This document shows positions 8,581 through 16,416 of a DNA stretch of 35,603 nucleotides, piece by piece. The notes below the pieces were generated by a model. The model had not been told where the DNA came from, searched no databases, and saw only the letters and a program-made list of their open reading frames with translations. The first letter of the stretch is position 1; the number at the start of each line of letters is the position of its first letter. The DNA comes from Elusimicrobiota bacterium (lineage in GTDB: Bacteria; Elusimicrobiota; Elusimicrobia; Elusimicrobiales; UBA9959), in contig JAAYVG010000047.1 in NCBI GenBank assembly GCA_012517285.1, positions 1-35,603 of the forward strand. The letters are read 5' to 3'. A program made the position numbers and the translations under genes.

Positions 8581-10445
8581 TTAACGGTTACACTCTTTGC
8601 TAAATTTCTTGGTTTATCTATGTCAGTGCCACGCCTTACCGCAGTCCAGTAGGCAAAAAGCTGGAGAGGGATTATATTTAGAACAGGCATAAAGCACTCG
8701 GATGCATATGGAACTTCAAGATAATAATCAGCCCTTATCTTTTGCTTTGAGTTTTTATCTACAACTGCAACAACGACCCCACCACGAGCTCTTGTCTCTT
8801 CAATGTTTCCCCTCACAAGATCAATATCTGATGAAGATGTTGCAATTACGATTACAGGCATACCATTTGTTATTATAGCAATAGGCCCATGCTTCATCTC
8901 ACCAGCAGCATAGCCCTCAGCATGAAGATATGAAATTTCCTTCAGTTTAAGCGCTCCCTCAAGTGCAACAGGATAGTTTATTCCACGACCTATGAACAAA
9001 TAATCATCCTGAGCAGAAAATTTATCAGCAAGTTCTTCGACATAATCGTTTATTTCAAGCGACTCCTTTATAAGTTTTGCCAATGATAAAAGTTCTTCCG
9101 CAAACTCCCTTGCCTTTGTTATAAGAAGATTTCCCCTAATGTATGAAAAGCTCAGGGCGAGGACATATAAAGCTGCAAGCTGTGATGTAAAGGCTTTAGT
9201 TGACGCCACAGCAATCTCAGGCCCACAGTGAGTGTACATAACATAATCAGCTTCTCTTGTTATTGTTGAACCAAGGGTATTTGTTATAGCAAGAATCTTA
9301 TTACCATTTTTCTTTGCAATTCTCAGTGCGTCTATAGTATCTGCTGTCTCACCAGACTGGCTTATCGCCACCACGAGAGAGTTTTTATCAACGACTAATG
9401 ACCTTGATGAAAACTCACTTGCGAGATCCACATCAGCCCTCATTCCCATTCTTTCAAAAAGATATCTTCCAATATATGCTGCATGATACGCTGTTCCACA
9501 GGCCACAAAGTTTATCATAGAAAATTTTTTTATATCATCTTCTTTTAAATTCATCTCATTGCCAAGTATATACTTTCCAACAGGAAGGACTCTTCCCATA
9601 AGCGTGTTCTCAAAGCCCATCTCTTGCTCAAATATTTCCTTTAGCATAAAATGTTTATACCCACCCTTTTCTGCCATCTTTATATCCCAATTAACAGTCT
9701 TTAACTCCTTGTTTATTTTCTTGCCATCAAGATTAAAAAATGCGACATTGTTTTTATCTAAAAATACAACCTCATTATCATCTACGAAATAAACATTCTT
9801 TGTCCACTCAATAAAGCCAGCGACATCAGAGGCCAGAAAGTTTTCACCTTCTCCCTTACCTATCACAAGCGGGCTAAATCTTCTTGCTGCGAGTATCATA
9901 CCCGGTGCTTTTTTCCATATCACGGCTATTGCAAAACTTCCCTTTAATTTTCTGAGAGTATTTAAAAAAGCCTCAAAAAAAAGTGGTTCTAACATCTCAC
10001 TTCTCTTTCCCATATCCTTTTTCATTAGCTTTTTTACATTTTCTTCAATGAGATGAACAATGACCTCTGTATCAGTTTCAGATTTAAATGTATGTCCCTT
10101 TAAACCTTCTTTGAGTTCAATATAATTTTCTATTATTCCATTGTGAACAACAACGATATCGCCATCACAGTCTGTATGAGGATGTGCATTTGCCTCGCTT
10201 GGGAGTCCGTGAGTTGCCCATCTTGTATGAGCTATACCGTTTAAAATATTATTAAATTTTTTACCGGATATTTTCTTTTCAAGAGCACTAACCCTTCCCT
10301 CAACCCTTTCAAGAAAAACTTCATCATCAGCAATCATTGCAACACCACAGGAGTCATAGCCCCTGTATTCAAGCATCTTAAGCCCTTTCAAAAGGACATC
10401 TTGGGCTTTATGCTTGTCTCCAACATATCCAACTATACCACACAT
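8577..10445 (-). CDS. glmS: Glutamine-fructose-6-phosphate aminotransferase (isomerizing)
   Basis: 622 aa, first step of UDP-GlcNAc synthesis. The N-terminal glutaminase begins MCGIVGYVGD, where Cys2 becomes the nucleophile after Met removal, and contains HTRWATHG and the SETDTEVI segment. Two SIS domains follow (ACGTAYHAAYIG, ISQSGETADT, FIGRG), and the protein ends DKPRNLAKSVTVK, the classical C-terminal loop. The start is the ATG at 10445 with GAGGTG ahead; a GTG two codons upstream would bury the catalytic Cys. I see no glmS ribozyme in the short leader. It heads the overlapping chain acpS-nnrD-thiL-tsaE-tsaB-rimI. Confidence 0.97.
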   Translation of the reverse strand: MCGIVGYVGDKHKAQDVLLKGLKMLEYRGYDSCGVAMIADDEVFLERVEGRVSALEKKISGKKFNNILNGIAHTRWATHGLPSEANAHPHTDCDGDIVVVHNGIIENYIELKEGLKGHTFKSETDTEVIVHLIEENVKKLMKKDMGKRSEMLEPLFFEAFLNTLRKLKGSFAIAVIWKKAPGMILAARRFSPLVIGKGEGENFLASDVAGFIEWTKNVYFVDDNEVVFLDKNNVAFFNLDGKKINKELKTVNWDIKMAEKGGYKHFMLKEIFEQEMGFENTLMGRVLPVGKYILGNEMNLKEDDIKKFSMINFVACGTAYHAAYIGRYLFERMGMRADVDLASEFSSRSLVVDKNSLVVAISQSGETADTIDALRIAKKNGNKILAITNTLGSTITREADYVMYTHCGPEIAVASTKAFTSQLAALYVLALSFSYIRGNLLITKAREFAEELLSLAKLIKESLEINDYVEELADKFSAQDDYLFIGRGINYPVALEGALKLKEISYLHAEGYAAGEMKHGPIAIITNGMPVIVIATSSSDIDLVRGNIEETRARGGVVVAVVDKNSKQKIRADYYLEVPYASECFMPVLNIIPLQLFAYWTAVRRGTDIDKPRNLAKSVTVK

Positions 10446-10702
10446 AAACACCTCACAAATTAGTTATCTCGTTGTTTAGTAAAACACCAAGATTAAGACA
10501 GAACCAAGAAGACAGAAATCAGAAGTCTGACGACAAAAAGCACGAAACAAGATTTAAGAAGTCAGAAATCAAAAAACAGAAAGCAGAATTTTAAAAAATT
10601 CCCTATTTCTCAGTCATCCGTTCTCTATTTTCTGTCCCTGCCTACGCCGAAATGGCTTCGGCAGGCAGGCTCTGTTTTCTGTCTTCTGACATCTGTTTTC
10701 TA
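10446..10702. other. Repeat-filled spacer between pdxJ and glmS
   Basis: After a GTTATCTCGTTGTTTAG octamer fragment (10461-10477) come two facing heptamer arrays. AGACAGA-type units, degenerate, run from about 10512 to 10592. TCTGNNN-type units run from 10610 to the pdxJ stop and are interrupted by one GC-rich 33-bp repeat. The two halves are loosely inverted and could pair in RNA. No gene is seen. Confidence 0.75.
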
Positions 10703-10705
10703 TTA
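10610..10705. repeat. Heptanucleotide TCTGNNN array ending on the pdxJ stop codon
   Basis: Units in 7-bp register include TCAGTCA, TCCGTTC, TCTATTT and TCTGTCC (10610-10637), then the 33-bp repeat, then TCTGTTT, TCTGTCT, TCTGACA, TCTGTTT and TCTATTA (10671-10705). The last unit contains the complement of the pdxJ TAA (10703-10705), so the array begins immediately after pdxJ in the direction of transcription. Confidence 0.8.
10637..10669. repeat. GC-rich 33-bp palindromic repeat, single copy
   Basis: The sequence starts CCTGCCTACGCCGAAATGG and ends in GGCAGGCAGG, and is the same family as the two arms inside nnrD at 7434-7499. Its outer 7-8 bases are complementary, so it can fold into a stem-loop. 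It sits inside the heptamer array, splitting it. Confidence 0.88.
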
Positions 10706-11425
10706 GTCAATCAGTTCTTTCATCTCACTAACAGCGTTTTTAAGACCAACAAATATCGCTCTTGATATTATGGAAAATCCAATGTTCAAACACTCCATAC
10801 CCTCTATATCAGCCACAGGCTTTACATTGTAATAATCAAGCCCATGACCTGAGTGAAGGGACATATTCAATTCCTTTACAAGATATGATGCTAACTGTAT
10901 TCTTTCAAGCTCGCTTGCTTGATTTTTGCTACCCCAGCTTTCAGCATACTTTCTTGTACAAAGCTCTATTGTATCAACACCTAACTTGTATCCCATTCTC
11001 ACATCATCAGCATTGGGATCGACAAAAAGGCTTACGCCTATTCCATTGTCTGATGCTGCTTTTATAACCTTTTCTATCTCCCTGATCATAGATTTATCCT
11101 TGAAGTTTAAACCACCTTCTGTTGTTACCTCGGCCGGTTTTTCAGGGACTATGCATATTGAATCTGGCTTATATTTAAGAGCAATATTTTTCATATCAGC
11201 ATTTGCCGCCATCTCAAGATGAACATAACATTTGACCTCTTTTCTTATCCTTTCTAAATCATCCTCCTGAATATGACGCCTATCACCTCTTATATGCATA
11301 ACTATCATATCCGCACCGCTTGAAAGAGCTACTCTTGCAGCCTCAATCGGATCAGGATTTATATCCTTTCTTGCCTGCCTTACGGTAGCAACATGATCAA
11401 TGTTGACACCTAATTTTATTCCCAT
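10703..11425 (-). CDS. pdxJ: Pyridoxine 5'-phosphate synthase
   Basis: 240 aa, condenses 1-deoxyxylulose 5-phosphate with 3-amino-2-oxopropyl phosphate in DXP-dependent vitamin B6 synthesis. LGVNIDHVATVRQAR at the N-terminus, MHIRGDRRHIQEDD, HLEMAAN, CIVPEKPAEVTTEGGL and HSGHGLDYYN are family signatures. AGGAGG lies 6 bases before the ATG. It lies between glmM and glmS on the same strand but is separated from both by repeat-bearing gaps. The window carries at least two PLP-dependent aminotransferases and a desulfurase that would need its product. Confidence 0.97.
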   Translation of the reverse strand: MGIKLGVNIDHVATVRQARKDINPDPIEAARVALSSGADMIVMHIRGDRRHIQEDDLERIRKEVKCYVHLEMAANADMKNIALKYKPDSICIVPEKPAEVTTEGGLNFKDKSMIREIEKVIKAASDNGIGVSLFVDPNADDVRMGYKLGVDTIELCTRKYAESWGSKNQASELERIQLASYLVKELNMSLHSGHGLDYYNVKPVADIEGMECLNIGFSIISRAIFVGLKNAVSEMKELID

Positions 11426-11438
11426 AAAACCTCCTATT

Positions 11439-11462
11439 AAATTTTGTCTTATGACAAAATTT
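11439..11462. promoter_or_regulatory. Perfect 10-bp inverted repeat in the pdxJ leader
   Basis: AAATTTTGTC and its exact complement are separated by TTAT, 6 bp upstream of the pdxJ Shine-Dalgarno. As RNA it forms a compact AT-rich hairpin just before the ribosome-binding site. As DNA it could be an operator. It has no adjacent U tract, so a terminator for glmM is less likely. Confidence 0.45.
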
Positions 11463-11628
11463 CAGTTATCAAATAGTAGTCAGTGATTAGTTATCATAAA
11501 TAATTAGAATACCTTAATTAAATAATCACTATCCTTGTACACTGCAATTTTATTGTCTTTGTGACCAGATTGATGATTTTTTTAGTTGCTGGCCACTAAC
11601 AATTTTTAACTATTTTATAATAACAGAA

Positions 11629-12972
11629 CTATCCCTTAGCCATATCAACAATGCTGTTTTTGTAATGTTCAAACAATCTTTCAGAAAGTGATGCAAGCTC
11701 ATCATCCTTCATATCAGCCTCTATAAGAATTCTTAAAACTGGCTCTGTCCCAGAATATCTGATAAATATTCTTCCACCTATATCATTCTCAATTGCTTTA
11801 ACAGCCTTTAAAAAAATATCCAATTTATTTAGATCATATTTTGTATCAACTCTATAAGATCTGAGATGGCTTGGATATCTTGACCACATTTTCTTCACAT
11901 CACTCAAATGGATATTCATCCTTCTTGCAGCAGAAACTGCTTCAAGCGATGTTATTATACCATCGCCTGTTGGAAGATATTTTTTGATTACTATATGACC
12001 GCTTGTCTCACCACCTAAAACAGCACCGTATTTTTTCATAGCAAGGCTTACATTTCTATCACCAACATCCACAAGAACAACCCTGATTTTTTCTTTTTTC
12101 AAAAATTTCACAAGCCCGTAGTTTGACATTCTAGTCAAAACAACTGTATTATTTTTAAGTCTTTTAGATCTCTTATAATAAACTGATAAAAGTGCTATGA
12201 TATCATCACCATCTATTAGCTTACCCTTCTCATCAGAAAGTATGCATCTATCCCCATCACCATCATAGCTTATTCCACAGAAAGATTTCCTTTTTAAAAC
12301 AGTCTTCCTCATCAAATTCGTATCAAGAGCCCCACATCCAACATTTATATTCTTCCCATCAGGTTTATCCCCTATCAAATAAAATGATGATTTAAGCTTT
12401 TTAAAAATTTTTGGAGCAATTTTGTATGATGCACCATTTGAACAATCAATCACAAGATCAATACCATCAAACTCTCCATCAAAGTGCGAGGTTGTATATG
12501 ATATATAATCATCTGATAGATCCTTAGTATAAATTTTTTTATTATTATTTTTTAATTTAATATCATCACAATCTATTAGCTTCTCTATCCTTCGTTCTAC
12601 GCCTTCACCTATCTTTTCACCGCTTGAGCTTAAAACCTTTATACCATTGAACTCCGGTGGGTTATGGCTTGCAGATATCATTATCCCAAACGATATATAT
12701 TTTTTATTTTTTGAAAGGATATAGCTCAGTGCCGGTGTTGTTATAACCCCTAAATCAATGACATCAGCTCCTGCTGAATTTATCCCTTTTGAAATATAAT
12801 TTAAAATCCTCTTACCAGAACCCCTTGTATCCCTCGCAATAAAAACTTTTTTCTTTTTATCCTTCAATATTACTTTTGATATGGAATATCCAATCTTTAT
12901 GAGATTTTCATTAGTAAATGGAAAATCAAAAGGGATACCCCTTATTCCATCTGTTCCAAAATATTTATACAT
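11629..12972 (-). CDS. glmM: Phosphoglucosamine mutase
   Basis: 447 aa, converts glucosamine-6-phosphate to glucosamine-1-phosphate and so acts directly after GlmS. YKYFGTDGIRG opens the protein. The phosphoserine loop is ISASHNPPEFNG, the Mg loop YDGDGDR, the sugar-binding loop GGETSGH and the phosphate loop RYSGTEPVLRIL. All four functional loops of the alpha-D-phosphohexomutase family are intact. The ATG start agrees with family N-termini, yet an extended -10 ends only six bases before it, which predicts a leaderless or nearly leaderless message. Confidence 0.96.
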   Translation of the reverse strand: MYKYFGTDGIRGIPFDFPFTNENLIKIGYSISKVILKDKKKKVFIARDTRGSGKRILNYISKGINSAGADVIDLGVITTPALSYILSKNKKYISFGIMISASHNPPEFNGIKVLSSSGEKIGEGVERRIEKLIDCDDIKLKNNNKKIYTKDLSDDYISYTTSHFDGEFDGIDLVIDCSNGASYKIAPKIFKKLKSSFYLIGDKPDGKNINVGCGALDTNLMRKTVLKRKSFCGISYDGDGDRCILSDEKGKLIDGDDIIALLSVYYKRSKRLKNNTVVLTRMSNYGLVKFLKKEKIRVVLVDVGDRNVSLAMKKYGAVLGGETSGHIVIKKYLPTGDGIITSLEAVSAARRMNIHLSDVKKMWSRYPSHLRSYRVDTKYDLNKLDIFLKAVKAIENDIGGRIFIRYSGTEPVLRILIEADMKDDELASLSERLFEHYKNSIVDMAKG

Positions 12973-12978
12973 AATACA

Positions 12979-13006
12979 ATTATACCATTTTAGCTTAAAA
13001 TGATAA
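12979..13006 (-). promoter_or_regulatory. glmM promoter predicting a leaderless transcript
   Basis: On the minus strand TGGTATAAT (12979-12987) is an extended -10, with TTATCA (13001-13006; 4 of 6 to TTGACA) placed 16 bp upstream of the hexamer. Standard spacing puts the transcription start at about 12972, the A of the glmM ATG. No Shine-Dalgarno is present between them. Confidence 0.55.
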
Positions 13007-13067
13007 TGGTTAATAGTATAATTATTTTATATTTTATCCATCTTATTATCAAATTTACTGTTATATT

Positions 13068-13112
13068 ATTCATTTGGAAAATTATCTTTCGTTAGAGTTT
13101 TTCAGTAACCCC
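13068..13112 (-). repeat. Solitary end of the MITE family
   Basis: Read on the minus strand, this 45-bp segment (GGGGTTACTGAAAAACTCTA...) is 41/45 identical to 27948-27992 and matches the left terminus of the 16042-16416 element over its first 22 bases. No opposing end is found within several hundred bases, so it appears to be a relic or an independently mobile end. It lies in the divergent gap between glmM and the DUF4139 gene. Confidence 0.75.
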
Positions 13113-13168
13113 TCGATAGTTTTTATTATTTTATAATTTGTTATATAATATTTTAAACGGGAGGAAAT

Positions 13169-14551
13169 ATGAATATTTTTTTATTACTTTTTAGTCTCAC
13201 TAACTTTTTAAACTCTGCTGAGCTAAAGGATACTGGAATAACAGTTTATAATGACAATAGGGCAGTTGTAAATCAGAAGTATACTGCGGATTGTAAGAAG
13301 GGGTTTATCGATATCGATATACCAAATCTTCCGCGAACCGTGGTTACAGATAGTATAAACATAGACCTTCCACAGGATCTGAGATTAAGATTTAACAGTT
13401 ATAAGAGCGAAAACGACAGCAAGATCAATCAAAATGTGAGCGTAATAACAAAGGATAATGAAAAAATAAATGGAGTTTTATATAGAATAGGGGATAAGAA
13501 CATTACTTTAAAAAATGATAGTGATGAATATCTCATAATAGAGAATGATTATATAAAATATATAAACTATGGTAAGTTTGATGAAACCGATTTTAAGAAC
13601 AGAATGATAAACAATGGAACACTTAATATCTCACTTGATTCAAAGAAGAGTGGTAAATGTGATTTTATGCTCAATTACATCATCAATAATCTATCGTGGC
13701 AGGCAGCTTATGATGCATATGTTGATGAGTCATTCAGCAATCTTGATATAAACGCAAGAGTAAACCTAACAAACAACTCAGGTTATAATTTTAAAAATTC
13801 TAAGATAAGCCTCGTCGCTGGTGTCGTTAATAAAGCATCAGATGATCAGCCACAAACATTCAGGCTTATGGCAGCAAAAAGTATGGATTTTGGGGGTAAT
13901 TCCGAGGAGATGACCCCAAAATCGCTTAGCGAATTCTATGCCTATGATCTACCTGTTAAAGATATAACTATAAATGATGGTGAAAGCATCTCGGTTGATA
14001 TGTTTACAGTAAAAAATATTAAGTTTGATAAAGTTTATATTTATAAGGGACAAAAAGACAACTGGTATTATTACGATAATCTTAAAAACTATAACTATGA
14101 TAAGAATCTGACTGCACAGCTGATATTCAAAAACACAAAAGAAAATAACCTTAACAAGCCTCTTCCTGAAGGAAAGATAAGGGTTTATCAAAAAAATGGA
14201 GATCTTATAAGTCTTGTTGGAGAGGACAATCTGCCACACACAGCTGTAAACGATAAGGTTGAGATAAACACGGGCAAGGCGTTTGATGTAAGCGGAGAAA
14301 GGAAGATAATAGAGCATAAAAAGGTGATGACAAATATTTATAGGGATACCATCAATATAAAGATAAAGAATGAAAAGAATGAACCTATCAACGTAAAAAT
14401 AAAGGAATATTTATGGGGAAATTCAAAGATTATAGATTCAAGTTCTAAATATAATAGAATAGATGCTAACAATATAGAATTTGATATCAAGGTTGAAAAG
14501 AAATCAACTTTTGTTCTGAATTTTACAGCAGAATATAATTTCAATCAATAA
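13169..14551 (+). CDS. DUF4139 domain-containing exported protein
   Basis: 460 aa. A hydrophobic N-terminus (MNIFLLLFSLTNFLNSAEL) looks like a cleavable signal peptide, so the protein is probably periplasmic. The rest matches DUF4139, which is related to mucoidy-inhibitor (MuiA-like) proteins: NNLSWQAAYDAYVD, SLVAGVVN, SEFYAYDLP and LPEGKIRVYQKNG are typical stretches. It has no recognisable catalytic residues. GGAGG precedes the ATG. It is one of three plus-strand protein genes, divergent from glmM and convergent with the MATE gene. The biochemical role of the family is not established. Confidence 0.85.
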   Translation: MNIFLLLFSLTNFLNSAELKDTGITVYNDNRAVVNQKYTADCKKGFIDIDIPNLPRTVVTDSINIDLPQDLRLRFNSYKSENDSKINQNVSVITKDNEKINGVLYRIGDKNITLKNDSDEYLIIENDYIKYINYGKFDETDFKNRMINNGTLNISLDSKKSGKCDFMLNYIINNLSWQAAYDAYVDESFSNLDINARVNLTNNSGYNFKNSKISLVAGVVNKASDDQPQTFRLMAAKSMDFGGNSEEMTPKSLSEFYAYDLPVKDITINDGESISVDMFTVKNIKFDKVYIYKGQKDNWYYYDNLKNYNYDKNLTAQLIFKNTKENNLNKPLPEGKIRVYQKNGDLISLVGEDNLPHTAVNDKVEINTGKAFDVSGERKIIEHKKVMTNIYRDTINIKIKNEKNEPINVKIKEYLWGNSKIIDSSSKYNRIDANNIEFDIKVEKKSTFVLNFTAEYNFNQ

Positions 14552-14581
14552 ACTTAACAATTAAAAGCAGAGTTTAAGCGT

Positions 14582-16018
14582 TTAGTATCCCTCAGAGGAT
14601 GGGATGCTTGCTGCTATATCATCAGCCACAGGTTCTGGTGAAAACATTTTTTTGCGTTTAATAAATACCTTTTTCCAGTGTCCAGATTGAAACGCAATTA
14701 TCATTGCTATGCCCTGAAATATATCAGAGGCATTGATACCAAGCCATATTCCATTATGACCCATCTTTAAACCAAGAGCACAGATGTATGCAAATGGTAT
14801 TCTAAAACCGAGCTGGCCTATTGCATTTAAAACAGTTGGTGTCTTTGTATCACCAGCACCATTCATAGCCTCAGAAAGCACAAGTGAAAAAGCGATAAAA
14901 GGAAATGTCACTGCAACATATCTTATAAATGAACTACCTATAGATATAACCTCAGGATTGGAATTAAATATTCTTACTATATCAGGAGCAAATATAAGGA
15001 ACAAAACTGCAAGAGGTATGGAAATATATTCATAGTATAAAACAGCCTGCCAAGTGGCTTTTTGTGCTCTATCAGGTTTCCCAGCTCCAAGATTTTGACC
15101 AGTTAATACAGCAGCAGCACTTGCAAAGCCAAACCCCGGAACCATAATAAATGATCTTATTCTTGAACCAATTCCATATGCTGCAAGCGTAACAGCTCCA
15201 AAAGATGCCACAAGACGCATAAGAAAAAGAAATGATATCTCACGAATGAATATCTGAAGCGATGCAAAAAAACCTATGCTCATAATCTGCTTCATAAGTG
15301 AGGGAAGAGGCTTGAGATTTTTTAATTCCAAATGAATTGTTGAATGACCAAATATTAAATGGTAAAAAAGAAATAAAACACCTATTCCTCTTGTTATAAC
15401 TGTTGCCATAGCTGAACCAGATACCCCCATTTTAGGAAATGGTCCATAGCCCATAATAAGAAATGGATTGAGTATAATATTTAATATATTTGCTGTTATC
15501 AAGGCATACAAAGGTGTTTTTGCATCGCCAGAGCCCCTCAGTGCATTGTTTATTCCAACAAATAAAAATATGATAATTGAATACGTAAAGGTTATTTTTA
15601 AATAGCTGACAGCATAGTATACAACATCTCCAGTTGCACCAAAGAGCCTTAACAATGGCTCTAAAAGAAAAAAAGCAACTGGCAGCATAATAACTGCTCC
15701 TATAATACTTAAAATAAATGTCTGACCAAGAATTTTATCAGCCATCTCATAGTTTTTTTCACCGGTAAAGCGAGATACGAATGACAGTGTTCCAACAGCT
15801 ATTCCCTGAATAAGCATCATAAGTATTGCAACGATTGTGCCTGAAATGGCGATCGCAGCAACTTGAATATGACCCAATCTTCCAACAAAGAATAGGTCCA
15901 CCATAGAAAATAGATCTTCAAGCGCACCGCCTATCAGCATCGGTGTTGCTAACTTCCATATTGATGATGAAAGTTTTCCTTCTACAAGACCTGTTTCAAT
16001 CTTTCTCTTTCTTGCCAT
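14582..16018 (-). CDS. MATE family multidrug/cation exporter
   Basis: 478 aa with twelve predicted membrane segments in two homologous halves, the MATE (NorM/DinF) arrangement. Diagnostic stretches are the first helix (WKLATPMLIGGALEDLFSMVDLFFVGRLG), NALRGSGDAKTPLY in the first half and EAMNGAGDTKTPTVLN in the equivalent place of the second half. It would export organic cations or drugs by Na+ or H+ antiport. No Shine-Dalgarno is visible before the ATG. TATAAT at 16028-16033 (minus) would place the transcript start only about 3 nt upstream. The MITE at 16042 begins just behind that -10. Substrate unknown. Confidence 0.93.
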   Translation of the reverse strand: MARKRKIETGLVEGKLSSSIWKLATPMLIGGALEDLFSMVDLFFVGRLGHIQVAAIAISGTIVAILMMLIQGIAVGTLSFVSRFTGEKNYEMADKILGQTFILSIIGAVIMLPVAFFLLEPLLRLFGATGDVVYYAVSYLKITFTYSIIIFLFVGINNALRGSGDAKTPLYALITANILNIILNPFLIMGYGPFPKMGVSGSAMATVITRGIGVLFLFYHLIFGHSTIHLELKNLKPLPSLMKQIMSIGFFASLQIFIREISFLFLMRLVASFGAVTLAAYGIGSRIRSFIMVPGFGFASAAAVLTGQNLGAGKPDRAQKATWQAVLYYEYISIPLAVLFLIFAPDIVRIFNSNPEVISIGSSFIRYVAVTFPFIAFSLVLSEAMNGAGDTKTPTVLNAIGQLGFRIPFAYICALGLKMGHNGIWLGINASDIFQGIAMIIAFQSGHWKKVFIKRKKMFSPEPVADDIAASIPSSEGY

Positions 16019-16027
16019 ATAATATTT

Positions 16028-16033
16028 ATTATA
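16028..16033 (-). promoter_or_regulatory. Candidate -10 of the MATE gene
   Basis: TATAAT on the minus strand, ten bases before the MATE start codon. The position expected for a -35 (about 16051-16056) now falls inside the MITE-like element, so the original upstream promoter half would have been displaced by the insertion. Confidence 0.35.
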
Positions 16034-16041
16034 TAACTTAA
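16033..16041 (+). repeat. Target-site duplication, left copy
   Basis: ATAACTTAA lies directly before the GGGG terminus of the MITE-like element and is repeated exactly at 16417-16425, directly after its other end. Nine-base duplications are typical of several DDE-transposase families. Confidence 0.85.
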
Positions 16042-16170
16042 GGGGTACTGAAAAACTCTAACGGTGGAGTTTTTGTAAATGAAAAACTATATAAAAAAGT
16101 TTAAAATTTTATATCAAAACTGCAAGGTTTTTTTTAAGTATTGTTGGCAAATTCCATTAAGTTTTTTTCC

Positions 16171-16214
16171 AAAATTGACAAAAAAAAGACGATCGTCTTT
16201 TTTTTGTCAATTTT
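16171..16214. repeat. 44-bp perfect palindrome inside the MITE
   Basis: AAAATTGAC, eight A, then the self-complementary core GACGATCGTC (16188-16197), eight T and GTCAATTTT. Every base pairs around the centre between 16192 and 16193. In RNA it gives a 22-bp stem with no loop, so a cruciform or a protein site is equally plausible. Confidence 0.95.
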
Positions 16215-16286
16215 TTTACACACACATTCCCATAGGAGAAAAGTTAGTTTTAATATTAATTTTAAACTAAAAATTTACATTTTTGG

Positions 16287-16315
16287 GACGATCGTCTTTT
16301 TTTTGTCAATTTTTT
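16287..16315. repeat. Half-copy of the palindrome
   Basis: The core GACGATCGTC and the right arm (T8, GTCAA and a T run) repeat 16188-16216 exactly at a distance of 99 bp, but the left arm is missing. This suggests partial duplication within the element. Confidence 0.95.
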
Positions 16316-16416
16316 AGATTAGATAAAAAATAATAAAAATTGCTTTCCTAAATAACCAAATAACAGATAACTAAATAACAATAAACTGTAGCTCAAATAG
16401 ACTTTTTCAGTGACCC

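Larger units (their letters stand above)
16042..16416. mobile_element. Non-coding MITE-like element, 375 bp, with TIRs and 9-bp TSD
   Basis: The left end is GGGGTACTGAAAAACTCTA (16042-16060). The right end, read on the minus strand, is GGGTCACTGAAAAAGTCTA (16416-16398), giving 16/19 identical bases. Both ends are flanked by the same 9 bp, ATAACTTAA. Inside are a small hairpin (16051-16074), a 44-bp perfect palindrome (16171-16214) and a half-copy of that palindrome (16287-16315). The only open frame (16079-16270, 63 codons) is AT-rich and unlike any transposase. It would therefore need an enzyme supplied from elsewhere. Solitary copies of its end occur at 13068-13112 and 27948-27992. Confidence 0.85.

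Noticed and set aside
10446-10700. glmS ribozyme or other riboswitch before glmS
   Set aside because: The upstream repeats do not show the conserved ribozyme core, and the true leader after repeats is very short.
13949-14317. Minus-strand 122-codon frame opposite the DUF4139 gene
   Set aside because: It is a hydrophobic shadow of an AT-rich gene. The plus-strand frame matches a known family and has GGAGG before its ATG.
16079-16270. A 63-codon open frame inside the MITE-like element
   Set aside because: It is Lys/Phe-rich because the DNA is AT-rich, crosses the perfect palindrome, has no Shine-Dalgarno and resembles no transposase.
16042-16416. Autonomous insertion sequence
   Set aside because: It is too short and has no transposase or recognisable fragment of one, hence called a MITE-like element.
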